A DNA stretch of 64,000 nt from Salinispora mooreana (GCF_000379065.1 NZ_KB900614.1:4864033-4928032); one strand, 5' to 3'; positions 17,191 to 25,653 are shown, numbered from the stretch's first letter. Translations and numbers: made by a program. Notes: generated by a model from the sequence alone, not told the origin.

Positions 17191-17371
17191 CCTAGCCGGC
17201 GCCGTCTGGCGCAAGTCCACCCACAGCGGTGCGAATGGCGACTGCGTCGAAATTGCGGACAACCTTCCTGACCTCGTGGGTGTTCGGGACTCCAAGGACC
17301 CGATCGGGCCGGCCCTGGTGTTCGGTCCGGCGGCGTGGCGGGTCTTCGTGCGCCACGTCAAGCAGCACTGA
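17183..17371 (+). CDS. DUF397 protein
   Basis: A 62-aa DUF397 protein (WRKSTHSGANGDCVEIADNL, then GVRDSKDPIGPALVF and AAWRVFV), all family landmarks present. In actinobacteria these small proteins are encoded next to XRE/DUF5753 regulators and are thought to act with them, including in developmental control of the WhiJ kind. GTG 17183 overlaps the stop of the regulator relic. It resembles the DUF397 protein at 53203-53403 (both have VGVRDSKDP and GPALVFGP). With its regulator broken, its role here is doubtful. Confidence 0.9.
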   Translation: MSNLAGAVWRKSTHSGANGDCVEIADNLPDLVGVRDSKDPIGPALVFGPAAWRVFVRHVKQH

Positions 17372-17414
17372 CCAGCCGCAGGAAGCCCGGCTTCCGGGGA
17401 TCTGGACGGCAGCA

Positions 17415-17444
17415 GAAGGCCCGGCCCACTGGGGCCGGGCCTTC
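17415..17444. terminator. Bidirectional terminator hairpin
   Basis: A perfect 13-bp stem (GAAGGCCCGGCCC with its complement) and an ACTG loop between the convergent DUF397 and GH3 genes. Confidence 0.85.
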
Positions 17445-17504
17445 GTGTTGTGCTGGGCGGCGTCCGGGTTCGGTCGATCCCGGGCGCCGCCGAGCTGGTT
17501 GCGG

Positions 17505-20500
17505 TCAGCCGGCCGCGATCCGCCAGGCCGCGGCGAGCTTCCCCGTCGCGGTGGTCGGCTTGCCGGTCAGGAGCGCGTGCTCCGCGTCCGCGGTCAGGGT
17601 GGAGGTCCGCGTCGCCGAGGGGGCGCTGACACCCTCCCGTGCGATCGCTGCCTGCGCGACATCTCGGAGCGCCGACACCAGCAGCTCGTGCTGCGCCGCG
17701 GTGTCCCGGCTGCTGAGGGCCAGCAGAGTGGAGATCACCGTCAGCTCGGTGACCACCCGCCGCTCCTCGCGGACCGAGCCGTCGTCATGCCAGGAGCGCT
17801 CGTTGCGCAGCGAGCGGTCCAGCACCTTCACCGCGGTCCGGGTCCAGCCGTCCTGCTCGATCTCGGCCAGCTCGGCCCGCAGCTCGTGCAGCCGGTCTCG
17901 GGTCGCGTCGGTGCGCAGGCCCCAGCCGTACGGGTAGAGCGGGTCGTAGCTGGCGTCACCGACGTTGATCGGCTCCTGGTCCAACGAACGCGGCCAGGAG
18001 ACCGGCAGTTGACCGGTGAAGGGCTGCTCGCCGAAGAGCACGTCGGCGACGCCGGCTCCCTCGGTGCCGGGCAGCCAGGAGGCCACCACGGCATCGGCGG
18101 GGGCGAGTGCGTCGTCGAGCACGAGCGGACGACCGGAGACCACCAGTACCACGCAGTCGTCCACCGCTGAGCAGACCGTGTTGACCGTGTCCTGTTCGGC
18201 GGCGCTCAACGTCATGGTGAAGCCGTTGTTACCGACGTCGCCCATACCTTCCGCGTACGGCTGCTCGCCCACCACGACGACTGCCCGATCATGCCCGTCC
18301 AGCGGGGCGGAGGCGTCGGCGCTGTAGGTGACCTCGGCCTCCGGCGCGACCTGTTGGATGCCGTCGAGGATGCTGGTGCCGGGGGTGATGTCGCCGTTGC
18401 CGCCCTGCCAGGTGATGGTCCAGCCGCCGGCCTGCGCGCCGATGTCGTCGGCGATGCTGCCGGCGACGTAGAGCTTGCCGGTGTTGGTCAGCGGCAGCAC
18501 CTGATCGGTGTTCCGGAGCAGCACCTGGGACTTCGCGGCGGCCTCGCGGGCCACCGCCCGGTTCTCGGGCGAGCCCACGTCGGCCAGGTTGGTCCGGTCG
18601 GTGAACGGCTGCTCGAAGAGTCCGAGGTGGAACTTCTGGGTCAGGATTCGGCTGACGGCGTCGTCGATGCGGGACATCGGTATGTTCCCGGCCTCGATCT
18701 CGCCGAGCAGCGTCTGCTCGAAGCGCTGGTACTCGTTCGGCACCATGATCATGTCCAGTCCAGCGTTGATCGAGATGCGTACGTCGCTGTCGTAGTCCCC
18801 GGGGATCTGGTCGATCGCGGCGTAGTCGCTGATCAGGAAGCCGTCGAAGCCGATCTCCTGCTTCAGGACGTCGGTGAGCAGCTCCTTGTGGGCGTGCATC
18901 TTGACCGGGTTGCCGACCCCGTCCTCAGTGAAGTCGACGCTGGAGTACGACGGCATGATCGTTCCCGCGTTGTGCTGGCGCACCGCCGGAATGTACGGCT
19001 CCAGGTGGACCCGGTCGAACTCTTCCCGGCTCATGACAACGACGCCCTGGTCGATCGGGTACCCGCCGTTGCCCGGCCGGTACTCGGTGCCGCCGTCGCC
19101 GGCGTAGTGCTTCACCGAGGCGAGCACCCGGTCGGCGTCCTTCCGGTCGGCCAGCGCGTGGCCCTGAAGCCCGTCGATCACCGTCTCGTTGGCGATCACC
19201 AGCGCCGGGTCCTCCCCGTACGCCTCGTAGGTGCGCCCCCACCGGTCGTCGCGGGCCACGCAGGCGCAGGGTGCGAACGACCACTGCGGCCCGGTCGCCC
19301 GGGTCTCCTCGGCGGTGACGTGCCCGACCCGTTCGACCAGCTCCGGGTCCCGAGCCGCGCCGAGCCCGATGTTGTGCGGGAAGATCGTGGTGCCCTGGAC
19401 ATTGCTGTGGCCGTGCACCGCGTCAACGCCGTAGAGCAGCGGGATCTGCAGTCGAGTCTGCAACGTGTACGTCTGGTAGCCGTCGACCATGTCCGCCCAG
19501 GACTCCGGGGTGTTCGGGGTGGGCGTCGAGCCGCCACCGGAGAGCAGCGAGCCGAGTCGCCAGGTGGCCAGGTCGTTCGGCGAGTCGAGGGCGTTCCGCT
19601 CGGCCTGGGTCATCTGGCCGACCTTCTCCTCGACCGCCATCCGCCCGAGCAGGTCGGCGACCCGCTCCTCGACCGGCCGGGAGGCGTCCAGGTACGGCAG
19701 GCCGTGCGCGTTGAGCACGATGTTCGGTGCGCTTTCGGGGACGGCGATGCCGGTGCCGGAGAGGGTCAGCGGGATGGTCTCCGCCACCTCAGCCTGCTCG
19801 TCGGAGCGGGTCTGGACGGTGATCTGCCGGGTGGTTCCGGAGGCGGTGCCGACGGGGAAGACGAACTCTCCCTCGACCGGCTCGTAGTCCTCGCCGGCGG
19901 TGGCCGTGCCGGCGCCGGTGGCGTACCGCAGGGTCACCTCGTCATCCAGCGGCGCGTCATCGGTGTTGGTGAGCCGGATCGTGACGGTGGTCGACTCACC
20001 CTCGTCGACGAGGCTGACCGCTGGGTCGGCTGTCACCCGCACCGTCGGCCCGACCTGCGGGACGCCGTAGACCTCCACGTCGTCGATGCGGAAGGTGTCG
20101 GCGTACCCGGAGCGGGGCTGCATCGCGTAGCCCCAGATCTGGTCGAGGTCCAGCTCCTGGTTGATGCCGCCGATGGGTTGATAGTCGGTGCGGTATTTGA
20201 ACTGCGAGAACGGGAGCTCGACCAGGCGCCAGCCGACCCAGTCCTCGGTGAAGCTGGTGATCCAGAGCTCACTGTGGTCGACGTCCACCCCGCCGTCCTT
20301 GATCTCCACGTCGATGCGGCGCCCGGCGCCGGGCGCGGCCGGTGGCACGGTCAGCGGGCTGAAGTACCAGAACCGGAACCCGCCGAAGCTGCTCCAGTCC
20401 TGCGGTTCGGTGTTGAAGCTCAGGTTCTGCCCGAAGCCGGCCCAGCTGGTGGTGGTGTCGATGGCCACGGAGAGGGCCTGGTTGCCGGCGGGCGTGCCGT

Positions 20501-21320
20501 CGCGGAGGGCGTCAACGTAGCTCAGCTGCGGGATGCGGGAGTCGTCCCCGCTGAAGGTGATGATGCCGGGCTGTCCACCGGGCGGGTTGAGCTGCGGCTG
20601 CGGGGCCTCGAAGTCGGCGACCGTCGCCACGTTGGTGAAGAGCTCCACCTGGTCGAAGTGCAGTTCGCCGGCGCCCTGCGGCAGGTTGACCGCGAACCCC
20701 CACATCCGGTCGAGTTGCAGCTCCTTGTCCTTGGGGCCGTCCGCTGGCTGGTAGCTGGTGCGCCAGGCGAAGTCGGGGAAGATGGTCCGGACCTGCTTCC
20801 AGCCGGTGGAGTCGTCGATGAAGAACGACTCCCACAGCTCTGACGCCTCACCGTGCTCGCCGCCGTCCTTGATCTCGAACTGGACCTGCCGGCCGCTGCC
20901 GTCCCCCTTCACCCAGAACGAGAACCCGTCGTACGCCCGCCAGTCCTGGTGGCCGTCGGGCGCGATGAAGTTGTGGGTGAAGCCACCCCAGCCGTCGATG
21001 TCGTACCGGACGGAGAAGGCGTCGTTGTCGCCGCCTGCGCCAGGTCGGTCGCCGCTCGCGACGGTGTCCACTTCGGGCCGCTCGGGATCGCTGGAGGCGA
21101 AGAGCAGGACCTCGGGGGGTACGCCGTCCTCGTAGTCCTCGACGGTCTGCACAGTGTCGGCCGGCGATGGCGCAACGGCGGTGTCGGCGGCTAGGGCCGG
21201 GTCGGGCAGGGTCTGCGTGGCCCCGGGCAGGACCAGCAGGGATGCGGTGAGGGTGAGGGTGAGCAGGGCGGCGGTGCGGGCACGTAAGCCGCCCCGCCTG
21301 CGATCAGATTCTGGATGCAC
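17505..21320 (-). CDS. Secreted multidomain glycoside hydrolase family 3 enzyme
   Basis: A 1271-aa exported beta-glucosidase/exo-glucanase-type protein. Signal peptide 1-45. Two related beta-sandwich carbohydrate-binding-like domains follow (about 60-230 and 235-425), both with YDGFSFWVKGDG/FGGFRFWYFSPL and FEIKDGG/VEIKDGG blocks. A Calx-beta-like domain spans 430-535. The GH3 N-domain (about 550-890) has the nucleophile Asp in GFDGFLISDYAAI; the GH3 C-domain runs to about 1140. A helical C-terminal region of about 120 aa follows. GTG 21320 has AGGAGG five bases upstream. The box at 21341-21354 suggests cello-oligosaccharide control. Confidence 0.93.
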   Translation of the reverse strand: MHPESDRRRGGLRARTAALLTLTLTASLLVLPGATQTLPDPALAADTAVAPSPADTVQTVEDYEDGVPPEVLLFASSDPERPEVDTVASGDRPGAGGDNDAFSVRYDIDGWGGFTHNFIAPDGHQDWRAYDGFSFWVKGDGSGRQVQFEIKDGGEHGEASELWESFFIDDSTGWKQVRTIFPDFAWRTSYQPADGPKDKELQLDRMWGFAVNLPQGAGELHFDQVELFTNVATVADFEAPQPQLNPPGGQPGIITFSGDDSRIPQLSYVDALRDGTPAGNQALSVAIDTTTSWAGFGQNLSFNTEPQDWSSFGGFRFWYFSPLTVPPAAPGAGRRIDVEIKDGGVDVDHSELWITSFTEDWVGWRLVELPFSQFKYRTDYQPIGGINQELDLDQIWGYAMQPRSGYADTFRIDDVEVYGVPQVGPTVRVTADPAVSLVDEGESTTVTIRLTNTDDAPLDDEVTLRYATGAGTATAGEDYEPVEGEFVFPVGTASGTTRQITVQTRSDEQAEVAETIPLTLSGTGIAVPESAPNIVLNAHGLPYLDASRPVEERVADLLGRMAVEEKVGQMTQAERNALDSPNDLATWRLGSLLSGGGSTPTPNTPESWADMVDGYQTYTLQTRLQIPLLYGVDAVHGHSNVQGTTIFPHNIGLGAARDPELVERVGHVTAEETRATGPQWSFAPCACVARDDRWGRTYEAYGEDPALVIANETVIDGLQGHALADRKDADRVLASVKHYAGDGGTEYRPGNGGYPIDQGVVVMSREEFDRVHLEPYIPAVRQHNAGTIMPSYSSVDFTEDGVGNPVKMHAHKELLTDVLKQEIGFDGFLISDYAAIDQIPGDYDSDVRISINAGLDMIMVPNEYQRFEQTLLGEIEAGNIPMSRIDDAVSRILTQKFHLGLFEQPFTDRTNLADVGSPENRAVAREAAAKSQVLLRNTDQVLPLTNTGKLYVAGSIADDIGAQAGGWTITWQGGNGDITPGTSILDGIQQVAPEAEVTYSADASAPLDGHDRAVVVVGEQPYAEGMGDVGNNGFTMTLSAAEQDTVNTVCSAVDDCVVLVVSGRPLVLDDALAPADAVVASWLPGTEGAGVADVLFGEQPFTGQLPVSWPRSLDQEPINVGDASYDPLYPYGWGLRTDATRDRLHELRAELAEIEQDGWTRTAVKVLDRSLRNERSWHDDGSVREERRVVTELTVISTLLALSSRDTAAQHELLVSALRDVAQAAIAREGVSAPSATRTSTLTADAEHALLTGKPTTATGKLAAAWRIAAG

Positions 21321-21340
21321 AGTGCCTCCTGTGGATGGGT

Positions 21341-21375
21341 CGGGAACGCTCCCATCGATTGTTGTAAGCTACAAC
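21341..21375. promoter_or_regulatory. CebR-like operator and adjacent palindrome before the GH3 gene
   Basis: CGGGAACGCTCCCA (21341-21354) matches the CebR (LacI-family) box TGGGAGCGCTCCCA at 12 of 14 positions and lies 21 bases before the GTG start. A second perfect inverted repeat, GTTGTA-AGC-TACAAC, is at 21361-21375. CebR represses beta-glucan genes in Streptomyces and is released by cellobiose; that control is inferred here. Confidence 0.6.
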
Positions 21376-21502
21376 ATATTGGCTCTTGCCGTTGTGAGGA
21401 AGTAACAGGTGGGTAACGAGTGGCGGCAAGGTGGACGCCCCGGCGTACCGGCTGTAGCCCGGGTTGCTGCGCGACCAGCGAAGCACACCGGCGCTGTCGG
21501 CT

Positions 21503-21520
21503 AAGGTGTTAGCTAACCTT
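21503..21520. promoter_or_regulatory. Palindromic operator of the toxin-antitoxin operon
   Basis: A perfect GTTAGCTAAC core (21508-21517) inside a near-palindrome AAGGTGTTAGCTAACCTT, directly before the GGAGG ribosome site of the antitoxin gene. Autoregulation by the antitoxin or toxin-antitoxin complex is the likely use. Confidence 0.5.
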
Positions 21521-21530
21521 GGAGGTGGTG

Positions 21531-21785
21531 GTGTTGACCGAGGCTGCGCACTACAACATGCATGACGCCAAGACCCACCTGTCCCGCATCATCGAGCGGG
21601 TGGAAGGCGGTGAGGAGGTCTTCATCGACCGGGCGGGCACCCCCGTGGCGAAAGTCGTGCCCTTGGTGCGGCGGGTCAACCGCACCGCGATCGGCTCCCT
21701 CAGCGGGCAACTGGACCTCTCCGGTGATTGGGACTCCACCCACACCAACGACGAGATCGCCGGTGACTTCGGCATCAGCGCATGA
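21531..21785 (+). CDS. Phd/YefM-type antitoxin
   Basis: An 84-aa antitoxin. The N-terminal domain YNMHDAKTHLSRIIERVEGG, then EVFIDRAGTPVAKVVPL, is the Phd/YefM DNA-binding fold. The C-terminal tail (SGDWDSTHTNDEIAGDF) is the usual toxin-binding part. I use GTG 21531, five bases after GGAGG (21521-21525), rather than TTG 21519, which overlaps that site. The stop overlaps the toxin start (ATGA). Confidence 0.92.
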   Translation: MLTEAAHYNMHDAKTHLSRIIERVEGGEEVFIDRAGTPVAKVVPLVRRVNRTAIGSLSGQLDLSGDWDSTHTNDEIAGDFGISA

Positions 21786-22156
21786 GCCTGTTACTGGATA
21801 CCCACGTCGCGCTCTGGGCCATCACCGGCGATGCAAACCTGGAACCGGCATTTCTTGACCGGCTTCGTCATGACCCGGACATCTTTCTTTCTCCGGTCAC
21901 CCTCTGGGAGATCACCATCAAGCAGAGGGCGGGGAAGCTCGCTGGACCGCCCGACCTCGCCGAGCGGGTCCGGGGCATGGGTTTTCGCGAACTGGCGGTG
22001 ACGCATGCCCACGCGATCGCCGCCGGTCGCCTCCCACCGCATCACCGCGATCCCTTCGACCGGATGCTGGTGGCGCAGGCAACCGTGGAAGGCATGACGT
22101 TGGCCTCGCGTGACGGGTCGATCGCGCGGTACGACGTGGACCTCCTCAAGGTCTGA
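21782..22156 (+). CDS. PIN-domain toxin (VapC-type ribonuclease)
   Basis: A 124-aa PIN-domain protein, probably an RNA-cleaving toxin held inactive by the upstream antitoxin. The acidic metal-binding residues are in place: LLLDTHVALWAI (Asp 6), SPVTLWEI (Glu 42), HHRDPFDRMLVAQA (Asp near 89 and 93) and TLASRDGSI (Asp near 111). It starts at ATG 21782 inside the antitoxin stop, so translation is coupled. The mix of a Phd-type antitoxin with a PIN toxin is common in actinobacteria. Confidence 0.92.
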   Translation: MSLLLDTHVALWAITGDANLEPAFLDRLRHDPDIFLSPVTLWEITIKQRAGKLAGPPDLAERVRGMGFRELAVTHAHAIAAGRLPPHHRDPFDRMLVAQATVEGMTLASRDGSIARYDVDLLKV

Positions 22157-22180
22157 CCCGCCCCTGTCGCCAGCGGATGC

Positions 22181-23692
22181 TCAGCCGCGGGCGGAGATGC
22201 GGTCGGCGCGGTACAACAGCGCGGCGGCGACGAGGCCGCCAACCAGGACGGCCACCGCCCCCACCGTCTGGCCGGTGCGCACCGCGTCGGCGAAGGCGGC
22301 GGTGACCGCCTCCCGGTCCGGGCCCGCCGCGGCCAGGGCCGCGGGGAACGAGCCGGCGCCGGCCAGCGCGGCGGGCAACAGCGCGGCGAAGCGGGCGTTG
22401 AGCACCGCGCCCAGCACGGCGATGCCGAGACTGCTGCCAACCTCGGTCATGGTGCCGTCAATGCCGGCCCCGGCGCCCGCCTTGTCCGTGGGGATCGCGC
22501 TCATCACCGCCTCAACGATCGCCGGGTTCGCCAGTGCGCAGCCCGTACCCATGATGAGCAACCCGGCCAGCAGCGTGCCGTAGCCCTCGGTGGGAACGTG
22601 CGTAACCAGCGCCAGCCCGCCGGCGAGCAGGGTCATCCCGGTGGCGATGGCGGCGGGTAGCCCGAGCCGGCGGATCATCAGCGTGGCGATACCGCCAACG
22701 TTGAGCACCACGATGGAGAGCGCGAACGGCACCATCCTCAGCCCGGCCTCCCAGGCCGGGTAGCCGCGGACAAACTGCAGGTGCTGGGTGAGGAGGAAGA
22801 GCGCGCCGGTGGCGCCGAACGTGATCAGCACCACGCCGCAGACCGCGCCGACGAAGCGGCGGTTCCGGAAGAACTGCATGTCCAGCATCGGGTGGGCGAC
22901 CCACTGCTCCCAGCGGACGAAGAGCACCAGCGACAGCACGCCGGCGACGCCCGCGCCGAGTACCTTCGTCGAGGCCCAGCCGAGCTCCGGACCGGAGATG
23001 ATCGCCCAGACGATCGCGGTCAGGCCGATGGTGGAGAGCGCCACTCCGACCAGGTCGAGGCGTCCGTTGGCGGGACCTCGTGACTCCGGGATCAGCGCCC
23101 GCCCGGCGAGCACACAGACCAGTACGATCGGGATGTTCATCAAGAAGATCGCGCCCCAGGGCAGGTGGGCGAGGACGATCCCACCGATCGGTGGCCCGGC
23201 GGCGAACCCCAGCGCGCTGGTCGCCGCCCAGATGCCGATGGCCCGCGACCGCTCGGCGGAGTCGAAGACCTGCATGGCGATGGCGAGGGTGGCGGTGACC
23301 AGCAGCGCACCTCCCACGCCCATCCCGGCCCGCGCGGCGATCAACTGCTCGGAGGTACGGGCGAGGCCGGCCGCCAGCGAGCCCACGCCGAACAGCACCA
23401 GCCCGACCAGCAGCATCCGCCGCCGTCCGTACCGGTCCACGGCGCTGCCCGCGCTGAGCAGCAGCCCGGACAGCACCAACGCGTACGCGTTGATCATCCA
23501 CTGCACGTCGGCGGTGCCCGCGCCGAGCTCCACCGTGAGTACCGGAACCGCCACCGTCAACACGGTGTTGTCCAGCACCACGACGAGTTGGGTCAGGCAG
23601 AGGATCGCGAGAATCAGCCAGCGGTGCGGCACCTTGCTGCCGGCGACGGGGAGGTCGACCGGCGCCGGCGCGGTCGCTGAAGCGCCGCTCAT
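22181..23692 (-). CDS. MFS transporter, DHA2 (14-helix) family; likely siderophore or drug exporter
   Basis: A 503-aa EmrB/QacA-type proton antiporter with 14 hydrophobic segments. The DHA2 motifs LDNTVLTVAVPVL (helix 1) and GSAVDRYGRRRMLL (loop 2-3) are clear. It lies directly downstream of a siderophore-interacting protein gene behind an iron box, so export of a siderophore is more likely than drug efflux, though both fit the family. The start ATG 23692 lacks a good ribosome site; it overlaps the stop of a 15-codon frame that itself overlaps the upstream gene. Confidence 0.85.
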   Translation of the reverse strand: MSGASATAPAPVDLPVAGSKVPHRWLILAILCLTQLVVVLDNTVLTVAVPVLTVELGAGTADVQWMINAYALVLSGLLLSAGSAVDRYGRRRMLLVGLVLFGVGSLAAGLARTSEQLIAARAGMGVGGALLVTATLAIAMQVFDSAERSRAIGIWAATSALGFAAGPPIGGIVLAHLPWGAIFLMNIPIVLVCVLAGRALIPESRGPANGRLDLVGVALSTIGLTAIVWAIISGPELGWASTKVLGAGVAGVLSLVLFVRWEQWVAHPMLDMQFFRNRRFVGAVCGVVLITFGATGALFLLTQHLQFVRGYPAWEAGLRMVPFALSIVVLNVGGIATLMIRRLGLPAAIATGMTLLAGGLALVTHVPTEGYGTLLAGLLIMGTGCALANPAIVEAVMSAIPTDKAGAGAGIDGTMTEVGSSLGIAVLGAVLNARFAALLPAALAGAGSFPAALAAAGPDREAVTAAFADAVRTGQTVGAVAVLVGGLVAAALLYRADRISARG

Positions 23693-23735
23693 CGCGCCGC
23701 GGTTTCGTCGTTCATGGTCCGGCTGCCGAGGCCCA

Positions 23736-24446
23736 TCAGGCGCCCCGCCAGTAGCCGAGGGAGGTGAGCTGGTGTTTGCCGATGCCGAGCGTCCGTCGCA
23801 CGTGCCGGGTGATGCGGCGGGTGCTGGCCGCCTCACACGCCACCCAGTAGTGTGCGGTCTCGCCGGACGGTAGCGCGGCGCAGACGGTGTCGACCAGATG
23901 CTGCCCATCGTCGCGGCGCGGCACCCACGTCACGTCGTGGTGCGCCCGGGCGCGCGGAGTCAACGCCTTCTCGTCTTCATGGGCGAACTCCAGCCACACC
24001 GTTGCGGGGATGTCGGCGCCAGCGTCGAGGAGGCTGTTGACCGCCGGTAGGGACGCCGCGTCCCCGACCAGGTAGAGGTGTTCCGGCGCCGGGTCGGGCA
24101 GATGGAAGGCGCTGCCCTGAACGGTCGCGTCGATGGTGTCACCGACCTCCGCGGTGGTGGCCCAGCGGGCGGCGCAGCCGTCGTGAATGGCGAACTCCAG
24201 GGTGAATCGCCCGGTTGCCGGATCTGGGTCGACCAGCGTGTACGCCCGCTGGTGTGCCCGGCCGTTGGCGTCGAACCAGAGCCGGATCCACATCGTCGGG
24301 TGCACGCCGCACGCCGCCAGGAGCCCGCCGTCGTCGAGGAGTAGGCGCTGGTAGCGCCCGGCAACCGACTCGGTGTTCAACACGGTGAGCCGGAAGTCCC
24401 GGCCGCCCATGGCCCGGAGGACCAGGCCTTCCCAGTTCCGTTTCAC
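23736..24446 (-). CDS. Siderophore-interacting protein (ViuB-type FAD reductase)
   Basis: A 236-aa SIP-family flavoprotein expected to release iron from ferric siderophores in the cytosol. The N-terminal FAD-binding barrel has QRAYTLVDPDPATG near residue 85; the NAD(P)H-like domain has LYLVGDAASLPAVNSLL near 145 and the C-terminal WVACEAASTRRITRHVR and GYWRGA signatures. GTG 24446 has GGAGG four bases upstream. It shares a divergent promoter region with the acetyltransferase gene, and that region contains a strong iron box. Confidence 0.93.
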   Translation of the reverse strand: MKRNWEGLVLRAMGGRDFRLTVLNTESVAGRYQRLLLDDGGLLAACGVHPTMWIRLWFDANGRAHQRAYTLVDPDPATGRFTLEFAIHDGCAARWATTAEVGDTIDATVQGSAFHLPDPAPEHLYLVGDAASLPAVNSLLDAGADIPATVWLEFAHEDEKALTPRARAHHDVTWVPRRDDGQHLVDTVCAALPSGETAHYWVACEAASTRRITRHVRRTLGIGKHQLTSLGYWRGA

Positions 24447-24458
24447 GAAGCCTCCAGC

Positions 24459-24492
24459 TAAGGTCAGCCTAAGTTAGGAGAGGTTAACCTAA
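24459..24492. promoter_or_regulatory. Iron box (IdeR/DmdR type), divergent
   Basis: TTAGGAGAGGTTAACCTAA (24474-24492) matches the 19-bp consensus TTAGGTTAGGCTAACCTAA at 16 positions. An overlapping second site, TAAGGTCAGCCTAAGTTAG (24459-24477), matches about 14. Iron-loaded IdeR/DmdR would repress the genes on both sides. Confidence 0.8.
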
Positions 24493-24583
24493 GCGGAGGC
24501 TCTGATGGTACCGCTCCCCGCCCACCGGGCCCCAAGCTGCTGACCCGATTCCCGCCCGGCCGCCGAATGAAAGGCGAGATTAC

Positions 24584-25147
24584 GTGATTTATCATGACCA
24601 GATCCCCGACCTCGGTGAACTGACGCTGGAGCCGGTCTGCCCCGACCGGCACGCCGCACTGCTGCACGGTTGGGTGACCCTGCCTCGGAACGAGTTCTGG
24701 GGCATGGGGTCGCACACGCTCGACCAGGTGCGTGAGATCTATACGTTCCTCGACGGGTTGGACACCCACCACGCGTACCTGATTGTGCTGAACGGCGAGC
24801 CGGTCGGACTGTTCCAGACCTACCAGCCGGAGGCGGACCCGGTGGGGGAGCGCTATGTGGTGCAGGCGGGGGACATGGGGATGCACCTGTTGCTCAACCC
24901 GCCCCGGCACTACCTCCGTGGCCTCACCACGGCGGTCGGCCCCGCGCTGGTCCGGTTCCTGCTGCAAGACCCGGCCACCCACCGCATCGTGGTGGAGCCG
25001 GATGTGCGCAACGAGGCCGCGCTGCGCCGGCTGCGGATCGAAGGGTTCACCTTCGCCGCGGAGATCGACATGCCCGACAAGCGGGCCCAATTGGCTTTTC
25101 TGACCCGAGCCCGGTTTGAAGCCGACCATCCGACTGCGGTGGGATAG
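24584..25147 (+). CDS. GNAT-family siderophore acyltransferase (IucB/RhbD type)
   Basis: A 187-aa GNAT protein of the Acetyltransf_8 kind, which acylates N-hydroxy-lysine or similar amines in hydroxamate siderophore assembly. Typical blocks: LHGWVTLPRNEFWGMG (residues 22-37), MGMHLLLNPPRHYLRGLT, then HRIVVEPDVRNEAALRRL near the C-terminus. The start is GTG 24584 with AAAGG nine bases upstream. The iron box between it and the SIP gene supports the siderophore role. No amino-acid hydroxylase or NRPS-independent synthetase is in the window, so the pathway must continue elsewhere or be partial. Confidence 0.85.
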   Translation: MIYHDQIPDLGELTLEPVCPDRHAALLHGWVTLPRNEFWGMGSHTLDQVREIYTFLDGLDTHHAYLIVLNGEPVGLFQTYQPEADPVGERYVVQAGDMGMHLLLNPPRHYLRGLTTAVGPALVRFLLQDPATHRIVVEPDVRNEAALRRLRIEGFTFAAEIDMPDKRAQLAFLTRARFEADHPTAVG

Positions 25148-25164
25148 GGATCTCCGCTGTAACG

Positions 25165-25653
25165 GATCTCCAACGCACCCCGACGGGACTGTGGCCCGAC
25201 CGGGATGAGGGCGAACTTTCGGTCAACCAGGGTCATCTGAATCGGCGCTTCGGACATCACCCGACTCTCCTCGCCCTGTTCCGCCATCAGCTCGGCGTAT
25301 GCCCGGGACCCGGCATCGTCCAGCGTGCTCTCCTGGTATTTGTGACGGATCGTCACCCCTCGGGAGAGGGCGATCCGGGTCAGGGTCTCGATGGTTCCTG
25401 GTGGCATCGCCCGGCCGGTGGTCAGCGTCATGATGCTCTCGGATGCGGTGCAGGCGTGCTCGGTCAGGCGTTCCCACACGGTGTCGGCACCTTCCAGCCG
25501 CACGATCTCCTCCCGCCCGCGGTGGGTGTCGTGGCTGGCCGCCTGGGCGAGCACCGAGGCGCGGGCCGCCAGGAGCTTCGCCTGCTGTGTGATCATCTGC
25601 TGCTCGGCCTGGTGCAGCAGGGCGAGCCGCAGGCTCACCGAGCGCAGACCGCC
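25165..25653 (-). pseudogene. Truncated LuxR-family regulator
   Basis: A stretch of 163 codons resembling the middle of the actinobacterial TrmB/LuxR-type regulators: GGLRSVSLRLALLHQAEQQM, then a coiled-coil, TVWERLTEHACTASESIMTL, RGVTIRHKYQES and DRKFALIPV. The expected C-terminal part with the LuxR HTH is missing; the frame runs directly into antisense of the acyltransferase gene. The N-terminal winged helix is also not in frame. It is a gene fragment left by a rearrangement near 25150. Confidence 0.65.

Noticed and set aside
18291..20843. An 850-codon + strand frame opposite the GH3 gene
   Set aside because: Low-complexity Val/Gly/Asp/Arg translation; the minus strand has signal peptide, domains and catalytic Asp in order.
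21502..21520. Iron box upstream of the toxin-antitoxin genes
   Set aside because: TAAGGTGTTAGCTAACCTT looks similar, but the half-site spacing is one base longer than in the IdeR/DmdR consensus.
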